NCBI GenBank assembly: GCA_030836325.1
Contig: JAURQC010000091.1
Span: 1-41,832 of the forward strand
Reading direction: 5' to 3'
Source of the DNA: Candidatus Nanopelagicales bacterium
GTDB taxonomy: Bacteria > Actinomycetota > Actinomycetes > S36-B12
DNA: 41,832 nt
In this document: in pieces, positions 18,087 to 25,475 of the stretch
Position numbering within the stretch: position 1 is the first letter of the stretch
Layout of the letters: the number at the start of each line of letters is the position of its first letter
Translations under genes and position numbers: made by a program
The notes under the pieces: model-generated
The model's database searches: none
The model's input: only the letters and a program-made list of their open reading frames with translations
Told to the model about the DNA's origin: nothing

Positions 18087-18848
18087 ATGAGCAACCCGCC
18101 GTACACCCTGATCCTGTTGCGCCACGGAGAAAGTCAGTGGAACGCCAAGAATCTCTTCACCGGTTGGGTGGATGTGGATCTCACCGAGAAGGGGCGCGGC
18201 GAGGCCACGCGCGGAGGTGAACTTCTCGCCGACGCTGATCTCCTTCCCGACGTAGTTCACACGTCTTTGTTAACGAGAGCCATCCGCACGAGTCAGTTGG
18301 CTCTCGATGCCGCCAACCGGATGTGGATTCCTGTGCGTCGAAACTGGCGACTGAACGAACGTCACTACGGGGCGCTCCAGGGCAAGGACAAGAAGCAGAC
18401 GCTCGAAGAGTTCGGTGAGGAGCAATTCATGCTGTGGCGTCGTAGTTACGACGTTCCCCCACCGCCCATTGCACCCGATGATCCCTTCGCGCAGACCCAC
18501 GATCCTCGGTATGCAGCCCTGCCCCCGGAGGCTCGACCCGCAACCGAGTGCCTCGCCGATGTGGTGCGCCGACTCATTCCCTATTGGGAAGACGTGATCG
18601 TCGCCGACGATCTACGCGCCGGACGAACGGTGCTCATCGCCGCACACGGGAACTCACTGCGTGCCCTGGTCAAGCACCTCGACCAGATCTCCGACGAAGA
18701 CATCGCAAACCTAAACATCCCCACAGGCATTCCGCTGGTCTATCGCCTCGATGCGCATCTGCGACCCATCGTTCCCGGTGGTGAGTACCTCGACCCCGAA
18801 GCAGCGGCTACCGCAGCCGCGGCTGTCGCAGCGCAAGGCAAGGGATAA
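18087..18848 (+). CDS. gpmA: 2,3-bisphosphoglycerate-dependent phosphoglycerate mutase
   Basis: The 253-residue glycolytic enzyme interconverts 3- and 2-phosphoglycerate. The catalytic histidine loop is [19 protein letters not shown], the Glu of the active site is in [14 protein letters not shown], and the second histidine is in [17 protein letters not shown]. The length is standard for the dimer/tetramer form. The C terminus is an Ala-rich helix. The gene begins 40 bases after the ybjN-like gene and is followed by alaX after 10 bases. Proximity to mshA and senX3/regX3 mirrors the mycobacterial gpm1 locus. Confidence 0.97.
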   Translation: MSNPPYTLILLRHGESQWNAKNLFTGWVDVDLTEKGRGEATRGGELLADADLLPDVVHTSLLTRAIRTSQLALDAANRMWIPVRRNWRLNERHYGALQGKDKKQTLEEFGEEQFMLWRRSYDVPPPPIAPDDPFAQTHDPRYAALPPEARPATECLADVVRRLIPYWEDVIVADDLRAGRTVLIAAHGNSLRALVKHLDQISDEDIANLNIPTGIPLVYRLDAHLRPIVPGGEYLDPEAAATAAAAVAAQGKG

Positions 18849-18858
18849 GGCGATCACG

Positions 18859-19590
18859 ATGGCGGCACATACGCACACCGAGCGACTGGACCTCATCGAT
18901 TCCACTCTCCGCGAATGGGATGCAACGGTCCTCGACGTCAACGACGACGGGATTGTCTTGGACCGTTCGGCCTTCTACCCCGGTGGTGGTGGTCAACCAC
19001 CTGACCACGGAGTACTGCTGTGGGGTGGGGTACAAACGCGTATCGAAGGCGCGCGTCGCGGCGATGACATCCGCCTGATTCCCACCGACGGCGATCCCGT
19101 TCCGCCGGTTGGTACGGCTGTTCGCGGAGCTATTGAAGACGAGCGCCGCACGGCACTGATGCGCACCCACTCGGGCCTGCATCTGCTGTCGGGTGTGGTG
19201 TTTCGCGACTTTGGTGCCCTCGTAACCGGCTCGAACATGGATCCGTTGACCGGCCGCCTCGACTTCAATCTCGCGGAGGTACCTCCAGGCTTCAAGGAGG
19301 CGGTCGAAGAAGCGTGCAATGCCGAAGTTGTCGCCGACCGAGCCATCGAAGCTTACGAACTCCCTAGAGGCGAGGCTTTCGAGATTCCAGACATCATCCG
19401 AACAGCCACAAATCTTCTACCACCGGGTATCGAGATCGTCCGTATTGTCGATATCAAGGGACTCGATGTTCAGGCTGACGGAGGTACCCACGTTGCTTCG
19501 ACGAATCACATCGGAGCGATGCGTGTGCTCAAGGTGGAAAACAAAGGCAAGGGATTCCGGCGGATTCGCGTCGCGCTCGACCCAAGGTGA
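18859..19590 (+). CDS. Alanyl-tRNA editing protein AlaX
   Basis: The 243-residue protein is a free-standing editing domain that hydrolyses mischarged Ser- or Gly-tRNA-Ala. AFYPGGGGQPPDHG is the conserved substrate loop, RTHSGLHLLSGV holds the zinc ligands His104 and His108, and ADGGTHVASTNHIG holds His211. The position normally occupied by the Cys zinc ligand (CGGTH) is Asp207 here, which may be a variant metal site. It follows gpmA by 10 bases with an AAGG ribosome site, so it is probably co-transcribed with gpmA. It converges on the macrodomain gene with only 3 bases between stops. Confidence 0.9.
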   Translation: MAAHTHTERLDLIDSTLREWDATVLDVNDDGIVLDRSAFYPGGGGQPPDHGVLLWGGVQTRIEGARRGDDIRLIPTDGDPVPPVGTAVRGAIEDERRTALMRTHSGLHLLSGVVFRDFGALVTGSNMDPLTGRLDFNLAEVPPGFKEAVEEACNAEVVADRAIEAYELPRGEAFEIPDIIRTATNLLPPGIEIVRIVDIKGLDVQADGGTHVASTNHIGAMRVLKVENKGKGFRRIRVALDPR

Positions 19591-19593
19591 TGT

Positions 19594-20115
19594 TTACGAG
19601 TCAGCCACGGCGTGACTAAATGCCTCATATGCGTCGTCGTTGAACAGCACGAAACGAACCATGCGGATACTCGGTATCTCAGCAAGCGTCCCGCGAACCA
19701 CGGCAATAGCGATCGGCGCCGCGTTCCTTGGCGTCCATCCGTAGACCCCGCAGGAGATCGCCGGGAAAGCAACACTCGTCGCACCGACATGTTCGGCTTC
19801 AATGAGCGAATTCCGATACGCGGCAGCGAGCACATCCTCCCCACCATCGGGATACTCCCAGTACTTGGGACCGACAGTGTGGATCACAAATCGCGCCGAA
19901 AGAGCGGCGGCGGTGGTCGCGACAGCTTGCCCTGGAGGCAATCCGTCGGGAAAGGAATGTCGGCGCACTTCCCGACATTCGTCCATCAAATCTGGACCAG
20001 CTGCGGCATGGATCGCGCCGTCGACACCACCACCACCCATGAGAGATGAGTTCGCGGCGTTAACGATGGCGTCGACCGCTTGCCGAGTGATGTCCCCCCG
20101 AATGACGTCGATCAT
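19594..20115 (-). CDS. Macrodomain (ADP-ribose-binding) protein
   Basis: The 173-residue protein is a stand-alone macrodomain of the YmdB/MacroD type. IDVIRGDITRQAVDAIVNAA is the N-terminal motif, NSSLMGGGGVDGAIHAAAG is the ADP-ribose loop, VIHTVGPKY is the distal motif and ISCGVYGWTPRNAAPIA the second loop. Family members remove ADP-ribose from proteins or hydrolyse O-acetyl-ADP-ribose. The start ATG 20115 was chosen although the frame is open to 20481; the upstream part is translated DUF2516 DNA. It lies 11 bases behind the DUF2516 gene, so co-transcription is likely. Confidence 0.93.
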   Translation of the reverse strand: MIDVIRGDITRQAVDAIVNAANSSLMGGGGVDGAIHAAAGPDLMDECREVRRHSFPDGLPPGQAVATTAAALSARFVIHTVGPKYWEYPDGGEDVLAAAYRNSLIEAEHVGATSVAFPAISCGVYGWTPRNAAPIAIAVVRGTLAEIPSIRMVRFVLFNDDAYEAFSHAVADS

Positions 20116-20126
20116 GACGTCAGACG

Positions 20127-20408
20127 TCAGCGGCCCGTGATCGACTTGATCCGTGGCCTGATGTCGAACACGAAGATCAGCGCGATAACCGCACCCGCGA
20201 TGCCGAACAGGCTCAAGGTCAGGTTCGGGACGAGTCCAGTCAAGAGCCCAAGACCCGTCAGCACGAGCCATAGGACCTTGGATTGTCGGCCGATGGCAGG
20301 GAACACCTGGCTCGGTGCCCGCAGACACTCGACGAAGGCGAAACCCTTCAAACCAAGCAACACGATCCAGAGAGACAAAATTACGACGTTTTGCACCGCA
20401 CCGAACAT
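20127..20408 (-). CDS. DUF2516 family small membrane protein
   Basis: The 93-residue protein has about three hydrophobic helices (VVILSLWIVLLGLKGFAF, VLWLVLTGLGLLTGL, LFGIAGAVIALIFVFDI) and ends with basic RPRIKSITGR. It matches DUF2516, found in actinobacteria next to hbhA-type genes (Rv0476 in M. tuberculosis). Function is unknown. TACCGT at the leaderless spacing precedes ATG 20408, so it may be transcribed separately from the HbhA-like gene, from which it is separated by a strong hairpin. Confidence 0.88.
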   Translation of the reverse strand: MFGAVQNVVILSLWIVLLGLKGFAFVECLRAPSQVFPAIGRQSKVLWLVLTGLGLLTGLVPNLTLSLFGIAGAVIALIFVFDIRPRIKSITGR

Positions 20409-20414
20409 GAAAGC

Positions 20415-20420
20415 ACGGTA
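20415..20420 (-). promoter_or_regulatory. Putative leaderless -10 element (TACCGT)
   Basis: TACCGT on the minus strand lies 6 bases before ATG 20408 of the DUF2516 gene and just after the hairpin that ends the upstream unit. Confidence 0.5.
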
Positions 20421-20439
20421 CCTCGTCGGCCGGAAGTGA

Positions 20440-20477
20440 CAACACGAGCGCCGCTCCTCTTGGCGGCGCTCGTGTTG
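20440..20477. terminator. Strong hairpin after the HbhA-like gene
   Basis: A perfect 15-base-pair stem pairs 20440-20454 with 20463-20477 around an 8-base loop. It falls between the HbhA-like stop and the DUF2516 promoter, so it probably ends the XRE/HbhA transcript. No T tract follows. Confidence 0.75.
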
Positions 20478-20505
20478 ACAAAGGGATTTGAGAAGTTGGC
20501 TACTC

Positions 20506-21006
20506 CTAGACGCCTACGGCTTCGCGAACCAAAACGACGGTTTCGCTGACGTTCTTTCGCAAGGACGCGGCGCGGTCGTGGGCATCCTTGACCGACTCCT
20601 CGACAAATTCACGGCCGCGTTCGACAACCGTCGTGACGCTTGAGGGGATCTCGACCTTGGGCAGGTCCACCTTCGGTACCTCAAAGCGCGGCAGTTCGAC
20701 CTTGGGCAGGTCCACCTTCGGCAACTCGAACTTCGGGACATCAAACTTCGGAACGTCGAAGGGCAGAGCCGAGACGCTCGAGGAAGCTGCTGAGGCGACC
20801 TTGGTGGCGGTCTTGGAGGCGGCGCTCTTCGCGTTCGAGGCGAATGCTGCAGGGCTGCTGACCGGGTTCGCCTTGTCCGGGCTGGTCTTGCTTGGGCTCG
20901 CCTTAGCCGTGGACTTCTTGGCGCCGGCCTTCGTGGCCACCTTCTTCTTAGCCGCTGGCTTCTGCGAAGAATCGGTCGTCTTCTTGGGTGTGGTGCTCTC
21001 GGTCAT
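20506..21006 (-). CDS. HbhA-like Lys/Ala-rich protein with pentapeptide repeats
   Basis: The 166-residue protein has three parts. Residues 1-75 are Lys/Ala/Ser/Thr-rich and histone-H1-like (PAAKKKVATKAGAKKSTAKA). Residues 86-120 are seven tandem pentapeptides of the form PK(F/V)(D/E)(V/L/I), one with PR. Residues 122-166 form an amphipathic helix (VVERGREFVEESVKDAHDRA). It is the positional counterpart of mycobacterial hbhA, lying between an XRE regulator and DUF2516. In HbhA, however, the Lys/Ala/Pro tract is at the C terminus. Possible roles are DNA or polyanion binding or surface adhesion; none is proven here. There is no signal peptide. Its start overlaps the XRE stop by 4 bases. Confidence 0.75.
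   Translation of the reverse strand: MTESTTPKKTTDSSQKPAAKKKVATKAGAKKSTAKASPSKTSPDKANPVSSPAAFASNAKSAASKTATKVASAASSSVSALPFDVPKFDVPKFELPKVDLPKVELPRFEVPKVDLPKVEIPSSVTTVVERGREFVEESVKDAHDRAASLRKNVSETVVLVREAVGV
20647..20751 (-). repeat. 15-base coding tandem repeat (seven units)
   Basis: Seven consecutive 15-base units encode the PKxxx pentapeptides. The units differ at third positions and at the alternating Phe/Val and Asp/Glu codons, so the array is old or under protein-level selection rather than a recent DNA expansion. Confidence 0.8.
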
Positions 21007-21413
21007 GATGCGTCCTTGCTCTCGGGAACGACCGGTTCTTCGGCCTGTTCGCTTTCGGTTGACTTCCCAGCCGAGGCGTTCTCGGCTTGGAATGCGGCGT
21101 AGATCTGCAGCAGCGTTGTGCGTTGCCGCTCAGTGAGGGTTGGGTCTGCCGCGATGGCGGTGGTGACCGCCTCATCCCCTTCCCGTTCGTCGAGGATTCC
21201 GGCCTGGACATACAGGCTCTCCGCGGAGATCCGAAGGCCCTGGGCGATCCGACTCAGGATCTCGGCGCTGGGCTTGCGCAGCCCACGCTCCACCTGACTC
21301 AGGTAGGGATTGGAGACCTCAGCCGCCTTGGCCAATTGGCGCAAGGACATCTGAGCCTGATCCCGCTGTTCCCGGATGAAATTTCCGAGCCCGGGTACCT
21401 CAATTCGTGCCAT
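21003..21413 (-). CDS. XRE-family helix-turn-helix regulator
   Basis: The 136-residue protein has an N-terminal Cro/C1-type HTH (residues about 10-65): LGNFIREQRDQAQMSLRQLA, then AAEVSNPYLSQVERGLRKPS and AEILSRIAQGLRISAESLY. The acidic C-terminal tail (about residues 80-136) may form a short helix for dimerisation. The counterpart in mycobacteria is Rv0474, upstream of hbhA. The gene overlaps the HbhA-like gene by 4 bases. A palindrome covering the promoter suggests autoregulation. A CATACT -10 lies 6 bases before ATG 21413, so the mRNA would be leaderless. Confidence 0.92.
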   Translation of the reverse strand: MARIEVPGLGNFIREQRDQAQMSLRQLAKAAEVSNPYLSQVERGLRKPSAEILSRIAQGLRISAESLYVQAGILDEREGDEAVTTAIAADPTLTERQRTTLLQIYAAFQAENASAGKSTESEQAEEPVVPESKDAS

Positions 21414-21419
21414 GCCACG

Positions 21420-21447
21420 AGTATGCGCCCGATCGCTTGCAAATGCA
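21420..21447 (-). promoter_or_regulatory. XRE gene promoter, leaderless
   Basis: TTGCAT at the -35 position, about 17 bases, then CATACT (21425-21420) and 6 bases to ATG 21413. The -35 hexamer lies inside the palindrome at 21434-21451. Confidence 0.5.
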
Positions 21448-21451
21448 AGCG
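21434..21451. promoter_or_regulatory. Palindromic operator candidate CGCTTGCA-AA-TGCAAGCG
   Basis: Two perfect 8-base arms with a 2-base centre overlap the -35 region of the XRE gene. An additional GCTTGC half-site follows at about 21457-21462. It is the natural candidate binding site of the XRE protein encoded downstream. Confidence 0.6.
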
Positions 21452-21482
21452 CAGGTGCTTGCTAGAGCGAGCGTGAGTTACG

Positions 21483-22685
21483 TCACCCCTGAACAGCGGT
21501 CTCGACAATCAGCGCTCCTACGAGGAGTGCGCACCCAGCAAGGCCGACAAGGGGTGTGAGTCGAAGGAGCCGAGACGCAGGTGCTGGGCTTAGTCGCATC
21601 GCGGAAATGTGGGCGATTGCGTAGTAGGTCAAGATCATCGCGGCCGAAACGGCCAGCGCCAAGGTCAGCCCACCCACGAGGACAAGAACGGCGGAGCCGG
21701 TGGCCGCGGCGATTTCAGCTCGAACCGGAATGCGCGAACGATGACCAACAGCTGCAAAGAAGCGCGGCGCATCTCCCCGCGATGCCATCGCGAAGAGAGT
21801 GCGCCCCACACCTGCGACCAAGCTCAACAGCACCGCACCCGCGGCAAGCACCGCGCAGACGACGAGTGTCGGAAGCAACCAGCTGGGCGCGAGGGCCTGG
21901 GCGATGTCGAGCAAGGCGGCCGACCCAATTGCCACGTCACTGCGTGCAGCGAACAGCACTACCAGTGCAATCACAACGTAGCCGGTCACGACGAACGCAA
22001 ACGACCAAGCGATCGCCCGTGGAATGGTGCGATGCGGTTCCTTTACTTCTTCGCCCAAGACGGTAATGCGGGCGTATCCGGCGAAGGCCACGAAGGCCAG
22101 TGCCGCCGCGGCTAACACCCCGATCGGGTCCGACGAACTCAATGCGGTGCTAGAGGCAGCAGCACGGTCTACAAGAGCCGAAGCGGAAGTGATGACAAAG
22201 ACCACCAGGACGCCAGCTACGACACTCACCATCACTGCCGCGACGCGAGTCGATCGGACGATGCCTCGCAGATTTAACGCCAGGACGAGCGCAATCGCTC
22301 CCGCCGCCACCACCCGGCTGTTGTCAGGCCAGACATACAAGCCAATGGTCAGCGCAGCAGCGGACGCAGACGCGGTCTTACCGACGATGAACACCACGCC
22401 CGCCGCGACACCGGCGAACCGATTGAGCTGAATCCGGCCGTACGCGTAGACACCACCCGCTTCCGGAAACCGTGACGCCAACCGTGCGGTTGATGTCGCG
22501 TTGAGCGCGGCAACGATTGCCGCGATGACAACTGCTGCAATGAGCCATCCACCAGCGCGATCCAACGCCGGCTCCCAAACCGCGAATACGCCGGTACCGA
22601 CCATTGCGCTGACTCCAACGGCAATGGCCGATCTCAGACCTAGCGATCGGGTCAGTCGGCTTGGCGGATCCTGTGAGTGCATCAC
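21483..22685 (-). CDS. APC-family amino acid permease
   Basis: The 400-residue membrane transporter belongs to the amino acid-polyamine-organocation superfamily. The first helix carries the family pattern [20 protein letters not shown] with the unwound G(A/T)G-type substrate site. About 12 helices can be followed, and the loop [20 protein letters not shown] between helices 6 and 7 is characteristic. The substrate is unknown; the family imports amino acids with protons. Start: GTG 22685 is placed 6 bases after TACGTT, while ATG 22682 follows directly; both are plausible and the open frame continues to 22730. It is divergent from dtd. Confidence 0.88.
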   Translation of the reverse strand: MMHSQDPPSRLTRSLGLRSAIAVGVSAMVGTGVFAVWEPALDRAGGWLIAAVVIAAIVAALNATSTARLASRFPEAGGVYAYGRIQLNRFAGVAAGVVFIVGKTASASAAALTIGLYVWPDNSRVVAAGAIALVLALNLRGIVRSTRVAAVMVSVVAGVLVVFVITSASALVDRAAASSTALSSSDPIGVLAAAALAFVAFAGYARITVLGEEVKEPHRTIPRAIAWSFAFVVTGYVVIALVVLFAARSDVAIGSAALLDIAQALAPSWLLPTLVVCAVLAAGAVLLSLVAGVGRTLFAMASRGDAPRFFAAVGHRSRIPVRAEIAAATGSAVLVLVGGLTLALAVSAAMILTYYAIAHISAMRLSPAPASRLLRLTPLVGLAGCALLVGALIVETAVQG

Positions 22686-22691
22686 AGACCG

Positions 22692-22697
22692 AACGTA
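22692..22697 (-). promoter_or_regulatory. Putative leaderless -10 element (TACGTT)
   Basis: TACGTT on the minus strand is followed by 6 bases and GTG 22685, which is itself followed directly by ATG 22682. Confidence 0.45.
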
Positions 22698-22727
22698 GGG
22701 CTGGTGGATGAACAGCGGGTGAAGTGG

Positions 22728-22733
22728 CACGCT
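22728..22733 (+). promoter_or_regulatory. Putative leaderless -10 element of dtd (CACGCT)
   Basis: CACGCT stands 6 bases before ATG 22740. It is a weak hexamer at the recurring spacing. Confidence 0.3.
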
Positions 22734-22739
22734 GTGTGG

Positions 22740-23210
22740 ATGCGAGCGATTCTTCAGCGGGCCGCAGGTGCCCGGGTCACCGTCGATGGCGAGATCGTGG
22801 GCTCATTCGACGGACCAGGCATCGTTCTCCTGGTGGGTGTGACGCCCGACGACAACGAAGCCAAGGCGGCGAGCATCGCCGACAAGGCCTACGGCCTGCG
22901 GATCTTCGAACACCGCCATGCCCAAGACCTCTCTTGCCTTCCACCATCGGCTCCGCGCGAAGTGTCCGCCCGTGATCTTGGCCTGCCGGTGCTCGTCATT
23001 AGTCAGTTCACGCTCTACGCGGAGACCAAGAAGGGCCGGCGCCCCACCTGGGATGGCGCAGCGCCCGGGCCCGTTGCTGAGCCTCTTGTCGATGCCGTAG
23101 TCGATGCGCTCCGCAAACTCGGCGCACCTGTGGAAACAGGTCGCTTTGGCGCGGATATGCAGATCACCTTCACCAACGACGGCCCGGTAACGATCAGCCT
23201 CGAAGTGTGA
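22740..23210 (+). CDS. dtd: D-aminoacyl-tRNA deacylase
   Basis: The 156-residue enzyme removes D-amino acids (and glycine) mis-attached to tRNA. It begins with the family start [18 protein letters not shown]. The [20 protein letters not shown] motif and the cross-subunit [11 protein letters not shown] motif (GP dipeptide of the chiral proofreading site) are intact. In the middle, the usual MN.SV.D stretch is replaced by a Pro/Ser-rich segment ([18 protein letters not shown]), which is a loop variation. The stop lies 31 bases from the convergent ygfZ stop. Colocation with the nitrobindin-fur-ygfZ set is common in actinobacteria. Confidence 0.95.
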   Translation: MRAILQRAAGARVTVDGEIVGSFDGPGIVLLVGVTPDDNEAKAASIADKAYGLRIFEHRHAQDLSCLPPSAPREVSARDLGLPVLVISQFTLYAETKKGRRPTWDGAAPGPVAEPLVDAVVDALRKLGAPVETGRFGADMQITFTNDGPVTISLEV

Positions 23211-23219
23211 GTTGTAGTC

Positions 23220-23245
23220 AGTGACGTTCAGGAAGTGACGTTCAG
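23220..23245. repeat. 12-base direct repeat at a convergent gene junction
   Basis: AGTGACGTTCAG occurs at 23220-23231 and again at 23234-23245, with the second copy containing the ygfZ stop codon. It looks like a small tandem duplication (14-base period) between dtd and ygfZ. Confidence 0.7.
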
Positions 23246-24288
23246 CCGGCAACGACAGCCGTTTGACTACCTCGAACAAAGTCGACCGTTGCCTCACCGG
23301 ACTCAACGGAAAGCGCAATGTCGAGATCGCTGTCCATGGGCGTTGATCGCTTGATGACAACCGTGGCGATCGGCCCTTCCTCGAAATGCTGCGCGCTTGA
23401 TGCCACCCAGCCGATCTCCTTGCCGTCCCGACGCACGACGGCGCCGTGTGGGGGAAGGTGATCCACCGTTCCATCCAGGTGCACTAGTGCAAGACGCCGG
23501 GGCGGGTGCCCGAGGTTGTGGACGCGAGCTACTGCTTCTTGCCCTCGGTAGCAGCCCTTTGCTAGGTGAACGGCTGGACCAATCCAGCCAACCTCGTGCG
23601 GCAGCGTCCGGTGGTCGGTCTCGAAGCCAACACGAGGGACAGCGGCGGCGGTGCGAAGCGCATTCCATGCCCATGTCCCAGCGAGTGAGGGCCAAGAATC
23701 AAGCCTGTCCTCCAACTCGACCCGGGGGACGACAACCTCCCGGCCGTCAAGCGTGGTTGGGCGCACCGGGACGTATTTCTCAGCACCACCGCCTTTGTCG
23801 GTGCCTGCATTCACCGAGCCGGTTCCCGCATAGTCAGCTGGAACAAGCCACGTGGGGTACGCGGGATCGATCGCGTGAATCGGCTCCCAGACCACTGCAT
23901 AGTCCTCGCTCACGTCCTGGATCTCGACCCGCGTCATGAACTTCATCGATTCCAGATACGCGACGAGATCCGACGAGGTTCGAGGGGCGCAGATGATCCA
24001 TGCGGAGTAGTCGTCGTCGGTGATGTGCAATTCGTGTTCCACGTGCCCGTGCGGACTCAAAATGAGAGCGAGACTCGAACTGCCCGGTAGAAGACCTTCA
24101 AGGTGTTGCGACGTAAGACTGTGCAACCAGGAAAGTCGGTCCGGTCCAGTTACCCGCACTACACCGAAATGTGAAAGATCGACCGCGGCGTTACCCGCTG
24201 ACAATTCGCGCTGCTCACGCAACGGGTCGCCGTAGTGCCACGGAACACCCTCGTCGAGATCGCCCTTCGGTGCTGGGACGGCCGACAT
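23242..24288 (-). CDS. ygfZ: Folate-binding YgfZ/GcvT-like protein (Fe-S cluster assembly)
   Basis: The 348-residue protein is a tetrahydrofolate-dependent iron-sulphur cluster assembly/repair factor. AAVDLSHFGVVRVTGPDRLS and LHSLTSQHLEGLLPG are the GcvT-like N-terminal part, and HLAKGCYRGQEAVARVHNLG contains the family signature K-G-C-Y-x-G-Q-E with the functional Cys. The C-terminal barrel follows (RRLALVHLDG). The start ATG 24288 is 3 bases from the fur stop, so both belong to one transcript with nitrobindin. Pairing of an iron regulator with an Fe-S factor makes functional sense. Confidence 0.94.
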   Translation of the reverse strand: MSAVPAPKGDLDEGVPWHYGDPLREQRELSAGNAAVDLSHFGVVRVTGPDRLSWLHSLTSQHLEGLLPGSSSLALILSPHGHVEHELHITDDDYSAWIICAPRTSSDLVAYLESMKFMTRVEIQDVSEDYAVVWEPIHAIDPAYPTWLVPADYAGTGSVNAGTDKGGGAEKYVPVRPTTLDGREVVVPRVELEDRLDSWPSLAGTWAWNALRTAAAVPRVGFETDHRTLPHEVGWIGPAVHLAKGCYRGQEAVARVHNLGHPPRRLALVHLDGTVDHLPPHGAVVRRDGKEIGWVASSAQHFEEGPIATVVIKRSTPMDSDLDIALSVESGEATVDFVRGSQTAVVAG

Positions 24289-24291
24289 GAC

Positions 24292-24735
24292 CTAGTCCTC
24301 CACATCCACGATCGTCACCGGCTTGCCCGCGCACCGTGAGCATCGGCCGTGGATCGAGACATGGGAGATATCCGTTTCGAATCCATAGGTGTCTCGCAAA
24401 TCCGAGGTGAAGGCATCGGCCACCGCAGACGGAATCGATTGGACACTTGCGCATTGATCGCACACCAGGTGAATGTGGACATGCTCATCGACGGCGTGGT
24501 AGGTCGGAGCACCGTGGCCAATATGCGCATGGGTTACCAGACCAACCGACTCGAGAACTTCGAGTGTTCGGTAAATCGTCGAAAGGTTCACTCCCGAAGC
24601 GGTGTGTTGAACCTCGACCAGGATTTCCTCGGGGGTTCCGTGACGGAGGTCCTCGACGGCCTGCAACACGAGTTGCCGCTGCGGCGTTATACGAAAACCG
24701 TTCTCCCGGAGTCGTTGCTCCCAATCCTCGGCCAT
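24292..24735 (-). CDS. Fur family metal-responsive repressor
   Basis: The 147-residue regulator has an N-terminal winged helix (RITPQRQLVLQAVEDLRHGT, then VNLSTIYRTLEVLESVGLV) and a C-terminal metal/dimer domain. The metal-site motif HVHIHLVCDQC and two Cys pairs, Cys92/Cys95 and Cys132/Cys135, form the structural zinc site. Fur, Zur and Nur cannot be separated by eye. Linkage to nitrobindin and ygfZ hints at iron, by inference. A clear GGAGGA ribosome site precedes ATG 24735, and the start lies 2 bases from the nitrobindin stop. Confidence 0.94.
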   Translation of the reverse strand: MAEDWEQRLRENGFRITPQRQLVLQAVEDLRHGTPEEILVEVQHTASGVNLSTIYRTLEVLESVGLVTHAHIGHGAPTYHAVDEHVHIHLVCDQCASVQSIPSAVADAFTSDLRDTYGFETDISHVSIHGRCSRCAGKPVTIVDVED

Positions 24736-24737
24736 CG

Positions 24738-25301
24738 CTAGTCCTCCGCTAAAGCCTCAGGGGTCAGGGAAGCCGCCAAATGATTCTGCATCGGCTTCCC
24801 GACCGCTGCCATGTCGAACGTCCACAGGAGTTTGCCCTGGACCAGTCCGTACATCCGCTCGCCACCCAAATACTCCTTTGCACTCTCGGTACGCATGACG
24901 GCATCGGTCTTGAGCGTGGTGCGTGCACCCGTAATCACTGCGTTCTCGATTCCGGTTACCTCGACGGTGCCGTACCAGATCTCTGCAAACCCCGTGGGGT
25001 GATCAAGTGTGACCTCGACTCCGTTATTCGGTCGCGGGCGCCAGAACCCAGCTTCGGTGGCTAGGGGACGCACCTTGTTTCCGTCGTCGTCCAATAACCA
25101 ACTACGCGACCAATAGGTCAAGAACGGTCTTCCGTCAGTGGAGAAGGACACTTCTTGACCGAAGCGGAAATCCTCGATCGTTGGGTACTGCCCGGTACCG
25201 ACACCGACCCAACGACCAATCAGCCACGACAGATGGGCGAGTTCGTCAGGCAGCCCGGCGATGATCGACGGCGCCTCGGACTCAGTCGGTTCCTCCGGCA
25301 T
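24738..25301 (-). CDS. Nitrobindin-like heme-binding beta-barrel protein
   Basis: The 187-residue protein matches the bacterial nitrobindin/FABP-like family (DUF1794). LSWLIGRWVGVGTGQYPTIE contains the GxWxGxGxGxYP signature, followed by FRFGQEVSFSTDGRPFLTYW and EAGFWRPRPNNGVEVTLDHP. Relatives bind ferric heme in a barrel and act on NO or peroxynitrite. The proximal His is expected near the C terminus (QNHLAASL). The start ATG 25301 lies 8 bases behind the small membrane protein gene; no ribosome site is visible, suggesting coupling or a different start. It belongs to the unit small ORF-nitrobindin-fur-ygfZ. Confidence 0.88.
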   Translation of the reverse strand: MPEEPTESEAPSIIAGLPDELAHLSWLIGRWVGVGTGQYPTIEDFRFGQEVSFSTDGRPFLTYWSRSWLLDDDGNKVRPLATEAGFWRPRPNNGVEVTLDHPTGFAEIWYGTVEVTGIENAVITGARTTLKTDAVMRTESAKEYLGGERMYGLVQGKLLWTFDMAAVGKPMQNHLAASLTPEALAED

Positions 25302-25309
25302 GGGTGACG

Positions 25310-25411
25310 TCAGCCTTGGCCCTTGAAGAGCTTGAAGACGACGTAGAACGAGAACCACCCGGCTGCAGCGATGGCAAGTACGAGCAGGCTTGTGTAGACG
25401 ACCTCCAGCAT
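25310..25411 (-). CDS. 33-residue single-pass membrane protein
   Basis: ATG 25411 to TGA 25310 encodes MLEVVYTSLLVLAIAAAGWF followed by SFYVVFKLFKGQG. It is one hydrophobic helix of about 22 residues with a basic cytoplasmic end. A TAGATT hexamer lies exactly 6 bases before the ATG, which supports a real leaderless gene. I recall similar tiny proteins ending in (Y/F)(K/R)LFKGQ near nitrobindin genes in other actinobacteria, but could not check. Function is unknown; it may modulate a membrane complex. It is the first gene of the nitrobindin-fur-ygfZ unit. Confidence 0.6.
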   Translation of the reverse strand: MLEVVYTSLLVLAIAAAGWFSFYVVFKLFKGQG

Positions 25412-25417
25412 GGGACG

Positions 25418-25423
25418 AATCTA
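25418..25423 (-). promoter_or_regulatory. Leaderless -10 element (TAGATT)
   Basis: TAGATT on the minus strand, then 6 bases, then ATG 25411. It is one of the clearest -10 hexamers and probably drives the small ORF-nitrobindin-fur-ygfZ unit. Confidence 0.55.
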
Positions 25424-25475
25424 CTGCCGACCCAGGCCAGCACGCTCATCGCATAGGACCCGTGCACCCTCGGCC

